Assembly: GCA_030549335.1 (NCBI GenBank) | Contig: CM060186.1 | Location: forward strand, 20,203,189-20,267,188 | Length of the DNA: 64,000 bases | From: Pontederia crassipes | Taxonomy: Eukaryota; Streptophyta; Magnoliopsida; Commelinales; Pontederiaceae | Direction of reading: 5' to 3' | Part shown: piece after piece, positions 11,901 to 22,223 of the stretch | How the letters are laid out: the number at the start of each line of letters is the position of its first letter | Position numbering within the stretch: position 1 is the first letter of the stretch | The notes under the pieces: generated by a model | Database searches by the model: none | What the model was told of the DNA's origin: nothing | The model's input: the letters and a program-made list of their open reading frames with translations, nothing else | Program-made: the position numbers and the translations under genes

Positions 11901-14900
11901 TTTCCTTTTTCAGGGGCTTTCTAGAAACCCATGATGCTTTTGAAGGATGAAATCTTGATTTCAGTATGTTTCATTTTGCAGATCATATCGCCGTATAATT
12001 TGTATCTGAATCCCAAATTGATAATGAAGGACTACCAGATCTGGCGTCTAGTGACCAACTTCCTCTACTTCCGCAAAATGGGTCAGTGATTCCTCTTTTT
12101 TTTTTTTGTTTCTCGAGGTTATGCTGCTGAAACTGATGTCTGACCATTGCCATGTTATCCATCCTAATGGTTACAATCAATTTATTTAGATTTTTTCATG
12201 TTTATGCCTGACTAGGTGAAGTGCTTCTGGTAGTTGGGTAGTACTACTTCTCAAAAAAAAGTTGGGTACTACTTTCCACCTATCTGTTAGACAGTAAGAA
12301 TTGATGACATGAAACTAATATGATCAAGATAATCCTTCTCAAAAAATATGATCAAGATAAATAAAGTCCATAAGCGAGTCAGAATTAATTTTTTCTAATG
12401 TCACAGTCCTGTAAGATCAATGATTCAGGAGCCAGGAGCGAATGAAGCTTGAAGGACAGTTTTAGCCCTTCGGCCTTAAATTTTCTGAATGATAGTATTA
12501 TCCATATTTGTAGATTAAAAATATTGCACTTCTTACTCATTTGGTCTATGTCATGTTATAACCATCATATTTAAAAGTTATTGTGTGAATACATCTAAAT
12601 TTTGTTACTTTCTTTCTGTGCACTTTGTGTTTTTTTTGTGCTGCTTACCATGGAAGAATCTAAATTTTGGGTATGGTGGTTGATTATTTGCTATACATGT
12701 TGAATTGTATTACCAAAAGAAAAGAAATGGGTTGGTATCAGTGTTGGATGGATGATAAGAATCGTTATAACATATTTCTGGTCTTCATTTTGTTGGTCGA
12801 AATTAGGCATGTAGTGGTCTGATATCAACTTGTATTGGGATTTGGGACTGCAGGGGAGCATCTTCCCCAATCCTCACACTCTATGGTGAAACTTTCTCTT
12901 CCATTTTTTGAATGTTTTTTCTTCTCCTTTATTTTGGATGCTTTGTAGCTGTTTTATTTTGGTTTCCCTGTACATTTTATCTCTGTCCCTTCTTTTCCTT
13001 TTGTTGCATTGAGAACCTACCGAAGGAAACCAGCAACTACATGCTGCTTGTTGGACTGCACAACATTAGTTCGTCCTTGCGCACTTCTCACTACCCATCA
13101 ACATAACAGTGCTAGTGGCACTTAGCTTGAGCTCTGGTCTTCTATATATGCAACGGGTTTCATACAAGTCTTTTATAACCATTTTGCCTGGATTGAAGAA
13201 ACATATTATACTTCTCTCAAAAAAAAGAAAAATATATTTGTCACTGAAACTAAGAAAGAAATCTTGCTGATGTTGGCAGATTTGGATTTCCTATTCCACA
13301 TGTTTTTCCTTGCTCGATATTGCAAATTACTTGAAGAAAATTCATTCAGAGGCCGAACAGCAGATTTCTTCTTCATGCTTTTATTTGGTGCAACTGTTCT
13401 GACAGTCATTGTGCTCGTCGGTGTCATGATACCATATGTATCTGCAACTTTTGCAAGTATTTGGTTTCTAAGTAATTCATTGACATTCATGATGGTCAGT
13501 AACATAACCTTTTGCCACTATGTTAACGAAATCTCTTCATTTTATCTTAAAATATTCTTTTCCATGCTAACTATGCGTATATTACTATCTGCATATGTTT
13601 AGGTCTACGTTTGGAGTAAGCATAACCCCTACATTCACATGAGTTTCTTGGGCCTTTTTACGTTCACAGCAGCTTATCTTCCATGGGTGAGTAAATTATT
13701 ATTTTCCCAGATTTTTTTCAGCTTGGATTCCTTAAATTATCATATTCTAGTGCTCTGACATTTAGCTTCCCGTCAAAAAACAAATGAAAACTTTTGCTAT
13801 ACACAGTCATGCTTACTATTCACTTGAAATCATAGTGGGGCTGGAGTTCTTAAGAGAAATAAGAAGTCGTAAACGAGAGAAGGGGAGGAAAAGAGACTCC
13901 TTGCTGCCGGTTGGAAAGGCAGACGGTCTTTTTTTTTTTCCTTTTTTTTCTTTTGAGGGCAGGCCATCTTCATTGAGAAGATCAGCATCACCCCTGTACT
14001 GCCACCAAGAAAAGAGGGGGAGGGGGGGAGGCATCACATCTTTCCCCCCTCTTCAAACAGAGGGGAGAGAAGGATGGCGCCCTCTCCACTTTTTTGTAGC
14101 TCAATCACATAGAGAGGACTCCAACAATGCTGGTGGCTAGGAGTCCCTGTGGGATGTGGACTTCGGAGGAGAAATAAGGTTGTAGAGGAGAGAAGGGAAA
14201 CTTCTTTGCTGCTGCTTCGAAGGAGGATCACCTTCATAGCGAAAAAGGGGCATCACCCACACTTCTTTTCTAGCAAAGGAAGAGGAGGGGTAACGCCTTT
14301 TCATGAGTCTTTGTCACACAACCACATAGAGGACTCTGACAGTGCCCCTCCCCTCTTTTCTACACAGAACTTGTGTGGGAGGCAGAGTGTCATTGCTTTT
14401 TGCCTCGCAGAAACAAATGTCAGGAGAAATGAAATATTTAGAGATTGGAAAAGGGGAAACAATGAAGAAAAATGTTACTGAGAGAAGGATCTACACTGCG
14501 AGGTCAATTGCAGCACTCATGTAGCGTGGCACAATGCTACAGTATCATTATCTCCACAAAGATAATGAGAAGCAAGTCCTTTACTACATTGCTATACTCC
14601 TTTTTGCTTCAACATTGTAAGATATATGCTCATACGTTCGGTTTAATAAAATTGGTTATTCGGCCTGACCTGACAATATTGAATTGGCAGGATCACTAGG
14701 ATCTTTGATAGTCACTAGTCCATATGCAACACGAGAGGTCTATAGATAGTTGCTTCCGGGCAGCAACATCCCGGATTCGCTCATATTAGACTGCATATGC
14801 ATCTTCCCGCATGTTCATGGGCCGCCTCATGAATGACCCCGTGGCATATACACCTTAGGTCAGGATCTTCATCTGAATGTTGAAACGTGACTGGACTCAC

Positions 14901-16683
14901 CAAAGTTCATGAAGCCAGATGGGCACAACTAGTAGATACCACATGTGCACTATGTGGGTCGATTGATGAAAATATTGCCTACTTGCTTTTCAAGTGCCCC
15001 ATAGCTCATCAGGTGTGGGGCCACCTCGCTTACATGGACATCACTCATTGAACGTGGATTGCCTTTGCCTTTTGAAGTTCGCTTCGGGCACTTGGTGCAC
15101 ATAATAGCCACGAGTGGATACACCCAATGGTGGTATCCTTGGCCACCACCTGTTGCAGTGTAATCACACCATTTTTTTAAGCTGAGAGGTGATATCGAGA
15201 ATATTGTACACATCTCTTTTTTGGTTAGCGAGTGAAATTTTGGATAGTATATTTTGGTATGTGTCCAAAACCATTAGCTTTTTACTTTTTTTAGCCTTTC
15301 ATACACACTTGTACATCTGACTTGGACACTCGCTGGTCACTGTTTCCTCCCTAAATAAAGGTTTTGCCATGGTGAAATTAGATTTTTTTTTTAAGGCCAT
15401 GGTGAAATTAGATTGTATTGACCAATTTTTATAAAAGTTTGAGCCGATAAGAACAACACTATTAATTTTATAATCTTAACATTTTCCCTCACGTATGGAC
15501 TGCAAACAACTTTGGTCTAGCCTAGTCCACCACTTAGACAACTATAGAAATTTTTTTCTTAATACAAGCATTGACAACGTTTGAACTCAGGAGCTTTGAC
15601 TCTAATAATATGTGAAATAAGATGTGCTGACTAGCTTAAGCCGATAGGAAGAGCGACATTGTTAATTTTATAATCTTAACTACCATATTAATTGGCAATA
15701 TTCTCCCTAAAAAAGTAATTAGCAACATTGTTCACTAAGCTTATTCGGCTTCTATCATTATGACCAAGAATTGAACAGTTTGTGTGTTTCCTGTAACTAT
15801 TTTATCCTTTTTAAATTCAAATTTGGACTTCTTATTTTGTTCCTTATAGTTTTCCAAGGTTATACTTCTCAAAAAAAAAAAAATTTCCAAGGTTATGAAG
15901 CTAAGCACAAGGTTGTGTTCCATATGAAATAAATTTAGAGTGGCTATTACTATATGAAAAATATTCAACAGATTACAACATTACCTCAAGAGAAAACAGA
16001 TTATAACAAGTTTCCTGTTTTTTTTTCGTGAACATCTTATTGTTTACATTTGTTTTATAGGTTCTTCTGGGATTCTCTATTCTTGTTGGTAGCAGCACAT
16101 GGGTGGATCTATTGGTACGGTAATAAACTATGGACTGCTGAATATGTAGGATATTGCCAATATATATAAATGGTTGTATTCACGAATCATGATTGCTCAG
16201 AAAACTTTGGTAAAGTGAAGTGCCTAATTCAGGCCGTAAAGTTCTTGGTTCCCAATGTCCTGGATTTGATAAAACCAAAACCTTTTCCTTTGTCGTTCAC
16301 ATGAAGGAATTTCTTTTAAGAAAAAGTGTTAGTAACTAGAGTATAGCATTAGAAAATTGTGATTCTTCAATGCATGTTTATAGTTGGTGTTATTTTTCAA
16401 ATGGCTAACCTTAGTCTGGATATTGCTTGCGTAGGCACTGAATCTTTTGTTTGACCTTTGTTGTTACTCCTCCAGCCTTTATGTTGAACTTGTTTCTGAA
16501 TGCTAGGGAATGATAGCGGGTCATGCATATTACTACCTCCAGGATGTTTATCCCCGGATGACTGGACGTCAACCCTTGAAGACCCCTATGTTCATTAATG
16601 CACTTTTTCCTCGGGATGACGTCATTGTAGCCCAGCCCGCAAATGCAGTGATTGCTCCCCCGCAAGATCTTCACCAGAATTAG
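8921..16683 (+). CDS. DER2: Derlin (Der1-like ER membrane protein), six exons, 242 aa
   Basis: Exons: 8921-9019, 11982-12081, 13280-13494, 13603-13686, 16061-16114 and 16507-16683. All introns are GT-AG and phases fit exactly, giving 242 aa; the family is about 240-250 aa. It starts [20 protein letters not shown], as plant Derlin-2 proteins do. The Derlin WR motif is at residues 54-55 ([13 protein letters not shown]). [36 protein letters not shown] and [18 protein letters not shown] follow. Derlins are rhomboid-fold pseudoproteases with several membrane helices in the ER that help retrotranslocate misfolded proteins for degradation (ERAD). The rhomboid catalytic Ser/His are not expected and not seen. 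Introns 1 and 4 are swollen by insertions. The start follows a GA-rich leader. Identification is from conserved sequence; expression is not shown. Confidence 0.95.
9471..11345 (+). mobile_element. TR-GAG-like short LTR retrotransposon in Derlin intron 1
   Basis: The LTRs are 9471-9805 and 11002-11345, each opening TGATAGGAACC and closing CCTAYCA. The 5-bp target duplication CCCTT lies on both sides (9466-9470, 11346-11350). A primer-binding site matching initiator tRNA-Met (GGGTATCAGAGC) follows the 5' LTR, and a purine tract (AAAGAGGGCGGGAA) precedes the 3' LTR. The interior of about 1.2 kb encodes one gag-like protein at about 10028-10861 ([10 protein letters not shown] and [11 protein letters not shown] match Ty3/Gypsy-type retrotrans_gag) and no pol. 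This is the layout of non-autonomous TR-GAG elements. By eye the LTRs differ by a few per cent, so it is a fairly young insertion. Both ends look whole. Confidence 0.88.
11668..11772 (+). pseudogene. Decayed second copy of Derlin exon 1
   Basis: The 105 bp align to Derlin exon 1 (8921-9019): [12 protein letters not shown] matches [12 protein letters not shown], and IIGCSLY before a GT matches TVGCSLE before a GT. The position of the start codon reads ATA, a TAG stands where codon 3 (CAG) is, and six extra bases lie before the IGCS part, so it cannot serve as a coding first exon. Weaker similarity continues upstream (GCGTTTGGGTTAGGT against TCGTTTGGTTTGGTC) and downstream. A promoter plus exon 1 segment of about 350 bp therefore seems duplicated. 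The gag-only LTR element separates the two copies. Confidence 0.75.
12233..12272 (+). repeat. Micro-insertion of a retroposon tail (Derlin intron 2)
   Basis: TTCTCAAAAAAAA (12248-12260) lies between GTTGGGTAGTACTAC and GTTGGGTACTAC. This is a target-duplication-like pair with a 3-bp length difference. It looks like the last bases and poly(A) of a LINE-type 3' end inserted by target-primed reverse transcription. Confidence 0.6.
12318..12360 (+). repeat. Micro-insertion of a retroposon tail (Derlin intron 2)
   Basis: TCCTTCTCAAAAA (12333-12345) is flanked by a perfect 15-bp duplication, ATATGATCAAGATAA, at 12318-12332 and 12346-12360. It lies only 46 bp from the previous micro-insertion. Confidence 0.75.
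13865..14370 (+). repeat. Duplicated G/A-rich block in Derlin intron 4
   Basis: Two diverged direct copies, at about 13865-14135 and 14185-14370, share a CTTTGCTGC/CCTTGCTGC start, a CATCTTCATTG/CACCTTCATAG core, CATCACCC, and an end CACATAGAGAGGACTC/CACATAGAGGACTC. The composition (long G and T runs) differs from the surrounding intron. The open frames here are fortuitous. Source unknown; probably a transposon fragment. Confidence 0.55.
14870..15360 (+). mobile_element. LINE fragment with zf-RVT domain (Derlin intron 4)
   Basis: The plus strand reads [20 protein letters not shown] then [18 protein letters not shown] at about 14910-15040. This is the CALCG...HLLFxCP...VW signature of the zinc-binding reverse-transcriptase domain (zf-RVT) near the C-terminus of plant LINE ORF2 proteins. 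The downstream part ends CCTCCCTAAATAAAG near 15360, which resembles a LINE 3' end. It is 5'-truncated, and the upstream limit is not clear. Confidence 0.65.
15366..15413 (-). repeat. Micro-insertion of a retroposon tail (Derlin intron 4)
   Basis: TTTTTTTTTAAG (15384-15395; CTTAAAAAAAAA on the minus strand) sits between perfect 18-bp copies of GCCATGGTGAAATTAGAT (15366-15383 and 15396-15413). This is the longest duplication in the series. Confidence 0.75.
15689..15729 (+). repeat. Older micro-insertion of a retroposon tail (Derlin intron 4)
   Basis: CTCCCTAAAAAAG (15703-15715) lies between TAATTGGCAATATT and TAATTAGCAACATT, which are 14-bp flanks with two mismatches. The insert resembles the CCTCCCTAAATAAAG end of the LINE fragment about 350 bp upstream. 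Confidence 0.5.
15851..15896 (+). repeat. Micro-insertion of a retroposon tail (Derlin intron 4)
   Basis: ACTTCTCAAAAAAAAAAAAA (15864-15883) lies between perfect 13-bp copies of TTTCCAAGGTTAT (15851-15863 and 15884-15896). Confidence 0.78.
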
Positions 16684-17503
16684 TAATGTCACTAAGAAAG
16701 GATTTGAGATTCTGCCGAATTAATGGTGTATAGATCGGAGAGGAAAGGGATCGATATTGCTAGCTGCCCTCCACAACCTTGGTTGGCCAACAGGGCCTAT
16801 TATGAGCATGTTATGTAATTATCTGTGTTTTTTTCCCTCTTCAGAAGTGTCATAGGATTCAGCTCTTGGCGTCTTCCTTTGTAATCAATCCTTGTAGATG
16901 AACCAGAATCCCAGCTAGATATCTGTGTATATACAATTGGAGTTACTATAGATAAGTTGTTCTCTTGTCAAAAGCATAAGTTGCACTCCATGGGAATCTT
17001 TTTCTGAGCCATGATGGCTACTATTTCACAGGATTCGTATACCCAGAAACCGACTAATGATCAAAGAAGTTAGTAATGTTATATTAACTATCAAACAACA
17101 GCTTTTCCTCCATCATGTTCTATTAGGAAGGAAATATAATGTTTTAATAGGTGTAAAATTTTGCGAATGCAATGGAGTTAAGAAATATAACTCAATTGAT
17201 ATATTAAGTCTGTTATAAAATTTTTTTCTCTTTAACTAGAATATGTTTTTTGCATTGCAATTTACAAGGTTGTACTGATGTCTAAAAAAAATAAAGATTG
17301 AAAACTAATAAACGTGTGTGTGATCCATATCCTTTTGTATCCTGTGAGATCACTATTATAGGGTTTATTGATTTATGATTTAGATATAATTATAATAATT
17401 TTATTTGCTAAAATAATTAACTTACATGCGCTTTTCTTTTCATAATAAGATAACCGAAAAAGGAAAAAAAAAACTAAATGTAAATTGAGGAGGCTGATTC
17501 GTA
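16684..17503. other. Derlin 3' flank, no gene seen
   Basis: The Derlin 3' UTR probably occupies the first 200-400 bp after the stop. Several T-rich and AATAAA-like stretches occur, but none stands out as the poly(A) signal. The remainder is AT-rich and holds no recognised element. Confidence 0.4.
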
Positions 17504-19776
17504 TGGCATTGCCAGACTCCAAGCTCCGAGGAGGAAGGAGCTGCAAGTCGATCGGTGGGTATTGGGGCGCCCAGGAGCTCTCTGCCGCCGGTTTCCGACC
17601 CGCCGGTCCCGCCAGCCGAATCAGCGTCGGGGTCGAGGGGCTTCAGCGGCGGCGGCGACGATGCTCCCCTCTTCAAGGGCTTCGTCATGAACAAGCGCGC
17701 CGCCTTGCCGCTTTATCCTACGTGTCTTGTGCCGGTCGGTATTACCACCTCCACGACCCATAAGAAGAATATACTTTTTTCGCATGTTCTTTAGCTGCGG
17801 TCTCTAGGTTTCTAAACTTTCGTCTGTGTTCCAAGAACTACCGAAAATTTACAATCGGACGATATGGTGCTAGTTTTGGTTTGACGGCTTTTTTTTTCCT
17901 TAACGAGGGATTAGGTTTTCCTGGATGAAGAGACGAGAAGATATGTGAAATTGCATGTTTGGATGACCAAGACATGTCCACATGAAAAAGGCCAAAGAAC
18001 GAAGCAATTCACTTTCCTTCTTTCTGCTTCTGGTCATAATTTTTGCAAATATTGACATTAGAATACTCTACACTTCTCCGATTTGATCAAAACTGCCGTC
18101 TACTGCCATTATTTGAACAGAATGCAATCCATCCTTTCGTATCTCTTCAGAAATGAAATCACACGCAGTGTTACTAAATTGTGGTGCGGCTCAGTTGGAA
18201 ATTTTGGTCTACTTTCTAGTGATATCAACTGATAGTTTTTTTTTTTTTTTGAGGAGAACTGATAGGTAATTTCTATGTTAGTATTTCTTTTTTCTTGTCA
18301 TGTTCTCTTCTTTTCTTATTCAGATTGCTTGATTATGTAATATGGAAGATGATAAGGTTCTTACGAATTATATACTGCTTGATAGCAAGGTTTTTTAGTT
18401 AGCAAGAAAAGAAGAATGCTTATTCTTGATGTCATGGGAAGACAGGGATACATGGACAAAAGTAAAACAGAAATTCAGAGAAATAGGAATACACACTTTG
18501 TAATTGTAAATAGTAGTTAAATACTTAAATCATGGTTAAACATAGGTTTGGTGGACAAAAATACATTTCACTTTCTCCTGTCTGGTTCTGGCGTTTTTTA
18601 ATTCTTATTTGTGTCGAAGAATGCAAGTTAAATAGTTTTAACTAAGATCATTCAGAAATTTTACTAGTTCTGTATAGATACTATTGAATTTTAATCATTA
18701 CTCCATACAATTTGCCTTCCTTTATTGTCTTAATGCTTAAGCATTCTATTTATTGCTGTTCTTTTTGCAGTACTTCTGGTGATGTTTAACAAAGCAGCTT
18801 TGTCTTCATATAATTTCCCTTGTGCCAAAACATCATAATTATTCCAGGTGCTTCTTGCCCAAGTTAAAGTAACAAAAAACAAAAAATAGATTTGATTTAT
18901 TCATTGCTCTCACATCACCAAGGTCTTATCAGCGTTGCATTGATCTTTTTTGTAGCCTTTGTTGTGGGAGCTCAAGACTTGTCGGTCGATGCTTGTCGAT
19001 GTGTAGTGTTAATAGCAAACATAACAAGTGCAATTTGTCTTGCAACAGTAGCCCGTATTGGTAATATTCTCGCTCTCTATCTAAGCACACCCCTTTCATG
19101 TAATGTATTTTTTATCTTAACACATTGGTTTCTCCAATTTTTGACAGGAAAATCTAGTGGTCGCATGTGTTGTGTAATGGTGATAAGTCATGAGCCATTC
19201 TAGTTTAAACCCTTGTTGCTCGTGCACACTGACCTTGGAGCACTGCTTGTATTCTTCAGATATGGATTCATGTTAAATATACCATGAAGTAGCTTTCTTC
19301 GTATCTGGACCCGTCTCATTACCCCGGATATATCTTCAAGGTGATATGGCCCGTATAATGGTTTTTTCTTCTCTTCATTCACTCGGATTCCAAGTGAGTT
19401 TGAGCTCTTATTTTTTAGAGTGTTTTGATTTTTCATTGTTCTTAGACTTTGATGTCATTCCAAATTGAAAAAGAAGTGACAAAGGTTAAGCATAACCCTA
19501 TGATGTGACAAAGTGTTTTGAGTTATGCACACTTCGTATCGTCTTTGGATAAGTTTAATATTTTATATGTTAGAACTGCTCGGCTTTGAAAGCTGTGTTG
19601 AAAGATAGAATTTTCTTATACTGATACACCATTAAGAAAATTTTCCATTTGCCTTTTGCAGGTTGCAATCTCTGTTCTTGTACACTTGCAATTTTCTTGA
19701 ACACGTCATGGAACTCAGCAGTCACACCACACAAACAATGTGCGGGAACCTATGAGTCAATTTTGCCCGTGCTCCG
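17504..19776 (+). pseudogene. Unrecognised gene or gene relic with exon-like, membrane-protein-like pieces
   Basis: I do not recognise this gene. Exon-like pieces lie in order on the plus strand. A GC-rich piece at about 17510-17735 reads SSEEEGAASRSVGIGAP..., then a Pro/Ser-rich part and APLFKGFVMNKRAAL. Positions 18923-19060, between AG and GT, read LISVALIFFVAFVVGAQDL and then VVLIANITSAICLATVARI, two hydrophobic stretches that could span a membrane. At 19148-19203 a short piece ends at a stop. At about 19690-19775 NSAVTPHKQCAGTYESILPV is followed by GTAACT. The GC-rich start and the splice-like borders suggest a real gene, but an early stop after the third piece suggests decay, mis-chosen exons or a species-specific gene. 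No function is proposed. Confidence 0.35.
18227..18265 (-). repeat. Micro-insertion of a retroposon tail, minus orientation
   Basis: A T15-GAGGAG insert (18236-18256; CTCCTC plus poly(A) on the minus strand) lies between perfect 9-bp copies of AACTGATAG (18227-18235 and 18257-18265). Confidence 0.65.
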
Positions 19777-20889
19777 GTAACTTTGAATCCCTTTGTTCCA
19801 TGTTTGCTGTGTACCGAAACCGAGACTTGTTTTCCCTTTGCTGGTTTCTGTTTGGTGGGTTCCTTTTGACGTCGTGAGCTTCAACTTCTCGCCTTCCAGG
19901 AGAGATGTTTTTCTGTTGTCCTTTAATGTCACGCCACTTCCTTTGGACTATTATACTCATTATTTTGATATTATAATTCATTCTATATTATATCTATCTT
20001 TTATAGAATCAAAAGATGAACAGCCGCGAGAAGCTAAAAGCTCCAAATCAAATTTTTTCGTTAGAATGTGCTAATACTTGAATATATTTTTCATGGCTAA
20101 AAAATAGTAGTATATATTTTTTGTATTTTCATTGGAAAATATACAGTTATAAATAAATACATCGAACGAAATATAATCTGTTTTTTTGTGATAATTATGA
20201 TTGTTTAAAAATTTATGCATTGTTATATCTTTTAAAAATTAGCAATATTTAATAATTACACAATATTGGTTATATAATCTATTTTTTGAGATAATTATGA
20301 TTTTTAAAAATTATGTATTGTTATATCTTTTAAAAGTTTGCAATATTTAATAATTATATAATATTGATTGTCTAGACAAATTGTTCTGTTAAATGATCGC
20401 TACAAACTTGTCAAACAATATTTTATTAAAATATTTAATTGAGATATCGATAGGAATCATTAACAATTTGCTTAAATATAAAATATACCTAAGGACTATT
20501 AAATTTAAAAATAACAAGAAATGTTTGATCGGATAAACAATAAATAAAATTATTAAAGGTTGCTAAAGGATATAATGGTAAAACTCATTCTTTATAAACT
20601 ACTAGCCTTTGGAAGAAGATAAAGTAGCATTTATGTGGTGTAAATATGAAGGATACAAAGATCATGTGGCATTAAGATATAAGGAGTGGATCATCCATAT
20701 TTTTCGAGCATTTACTTCATTCAATGATCTTACGTCCAAAGTTAACAACATCGGAAGAGAATCAATGATGGGGAAGTCTGATTTTTGGCTCCCAAATTCA
20801 GTAAGAGTATTCTGAGCTGTTATTCTGATAATACCCAGTTTCTACTGAGAGTCCGGAGATGATGAGTTGACTGCACAGGATCCATGCTT
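19777..20889. other. AT-rich spacer with a roughly 100-bp tandem duplication
   Basis: No gene is supported. Positions 20172-20271 and 20273-20371 are tandem copies sharing TATAATCT, GATAATTATGATT, ATTGTTATATCTTTTAAAA and GCAATATTTAATAATTA. A short frame at 20609-20815 (KVAFMWCKYEGYKDHVALRY) is unremarkable. Confidence 0.6.
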
Positions 20890-22223
20890 TCAAGCTTTGA
20901 TGAGCTTGAACCTACTCAGTCCCACCTTGGATCCGGTGGCGTCGATGTCTTCCTTCACCTGCCGTTTGAACTCCTTGTAGGTGAATGGTCTGTACGTGGA
21001 GCTAATTATCACGGCATCCTCAGCCGGAAAAGTGAAGTAGCAGATCGAGATTCTCTCCTTGCTCCCGTTCGCCACCACCCTGTGCTGCACGCTCTTCCAC
21101 TCGTCGTCGCTAATCGCCTGCCACAAAAACCCATGCTTCAGTGATGCTTTTATATGTACGTGTATGCTACCTCATCTGTATTCTGTAGCATCAGAGTTCA
21201 CTATTTAACAGTAATCTGAAGTGCATGTGAACTAAAATGTGTTCTTAACACAAAAGGTTATTGATCTTGTACATGTCTATGAACTAAAATCAGTCCTTCG
21301 AAGCTAGGAAGAGAAGTTGCACGCGCACCTGCATCATATCTCCCAGGTTCACGATGAGCGTGCCGGCGACTGGCTCGACGTCGCACCAGCGACCGTCGCG
21401 GAGGATCTGGAGACCTTCGACGTCGTCAGCGTTCAGGATCGAGAGCACCGAGCTGTCCGTGTGCGCCTCCATTCCGAGGCGGCGGGCCTCGTCGGGGCAC
21501 TTGGGATATCGATACGCCCTGAGCGTGCTGCCGTCGAATTCCGACAAGTAGGCGGCCGACCGCGCGCCGTCGAGTTCGAGTTCCGCGGCGAGGGCGTCGA
21601 AGAGCATCCGCGCCACGCGCGCCATGTGTTCGCCGTATACGTCCATCAGATGCCTGCATGCACACGCACGTCGTCGACTAAAAGTTTCCTGTGGCTGGCG
21701 TACCAGCAAGCTGAAGAAGAGGGTCTAACCTGAAACCGTGGAAGGCGCTCGATTCGGGGTTGGTCGTCGTGCAAGGGGACGGGTGGTGGCCGAGGGTGAA
21801 ATGGAGGCCTTCGATCCAGTTGACTTCACGCAGGTGGAGCGGTGGCGCCGGGGTGCCCCAGAAGTAGGAGGAGGAGGAGGAGGAGGAGGAGACGTTGGGG
21901 AGCGAGAAATGCGCCTTCTTGGATTCGAAAGGCAGGGAGAAGAGGGCTCGGGCTCGGGCGTGGAGCTCCGCGGAGAGCGCTGAGGGGACGCCGTGGTTGG
22001 CCAGGCGGAAGAGGCCCCAGCGCTTGCAGGCGTCGACGAGCCCGGCGCGGTCGAGGCACCGCAGGTCGAGCTCCGGGACGCGGACGCCGCCGCCGTGGCG
22101 GGTGCTCGTAGCTGGGGCAGCGGGGGTGCCGCGCCCGCGGCGGTTGGCAGACGGGATGAAGAGATCGGGCGGGTACGAGAGGTCGTCGGGGGAGGGCGGC
22201 TCCTGTGGAGCAGAGGGTGCCAT
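20890..22223 (-). CDS. 2-oxoglutarate/Fe(II)-dependent dioxygenase, gibberellin-oxidase-like, 348 aa
   Basis: Exons (minus strand): 22223-21730, 21653-21329 and 21117-20890, with GT-AG introns and fitting phases, give 348 aa, the usual size of plant DOXC enzymes. The N-terminal DIOX_N part reads PELDLRCLDRAGLVDACKRW then GLFRLANHGVP. The Fe ligands are His229 and Asp231 (EAHTDSSVLSIL) and His285 (VQHRVVAN). The 2-oxoglutarate-binding pair is Arg295 and Ser297 (ERISICYF). YFWGTP and VNWIEGLHF after a poly-Ser run resemble the Arabidopsis At5g58660 group, often labelled gibberellin 2-oxidase- or 20-oxidase-like. A role in hormone turnover is inference and the substrate is unknown. Exon 1 is very GC-rich and long antisense frames there are shadows. 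It is probably cytosolic, with no signal peptide seen. Confidence 0.92.

Noticed and set aside
13784-14524. Open frames in the G-rich duplicated block of Derlin intron 4
   Set aside because: Low-complexity G/T runs and duplication explain them; no domain is visible.
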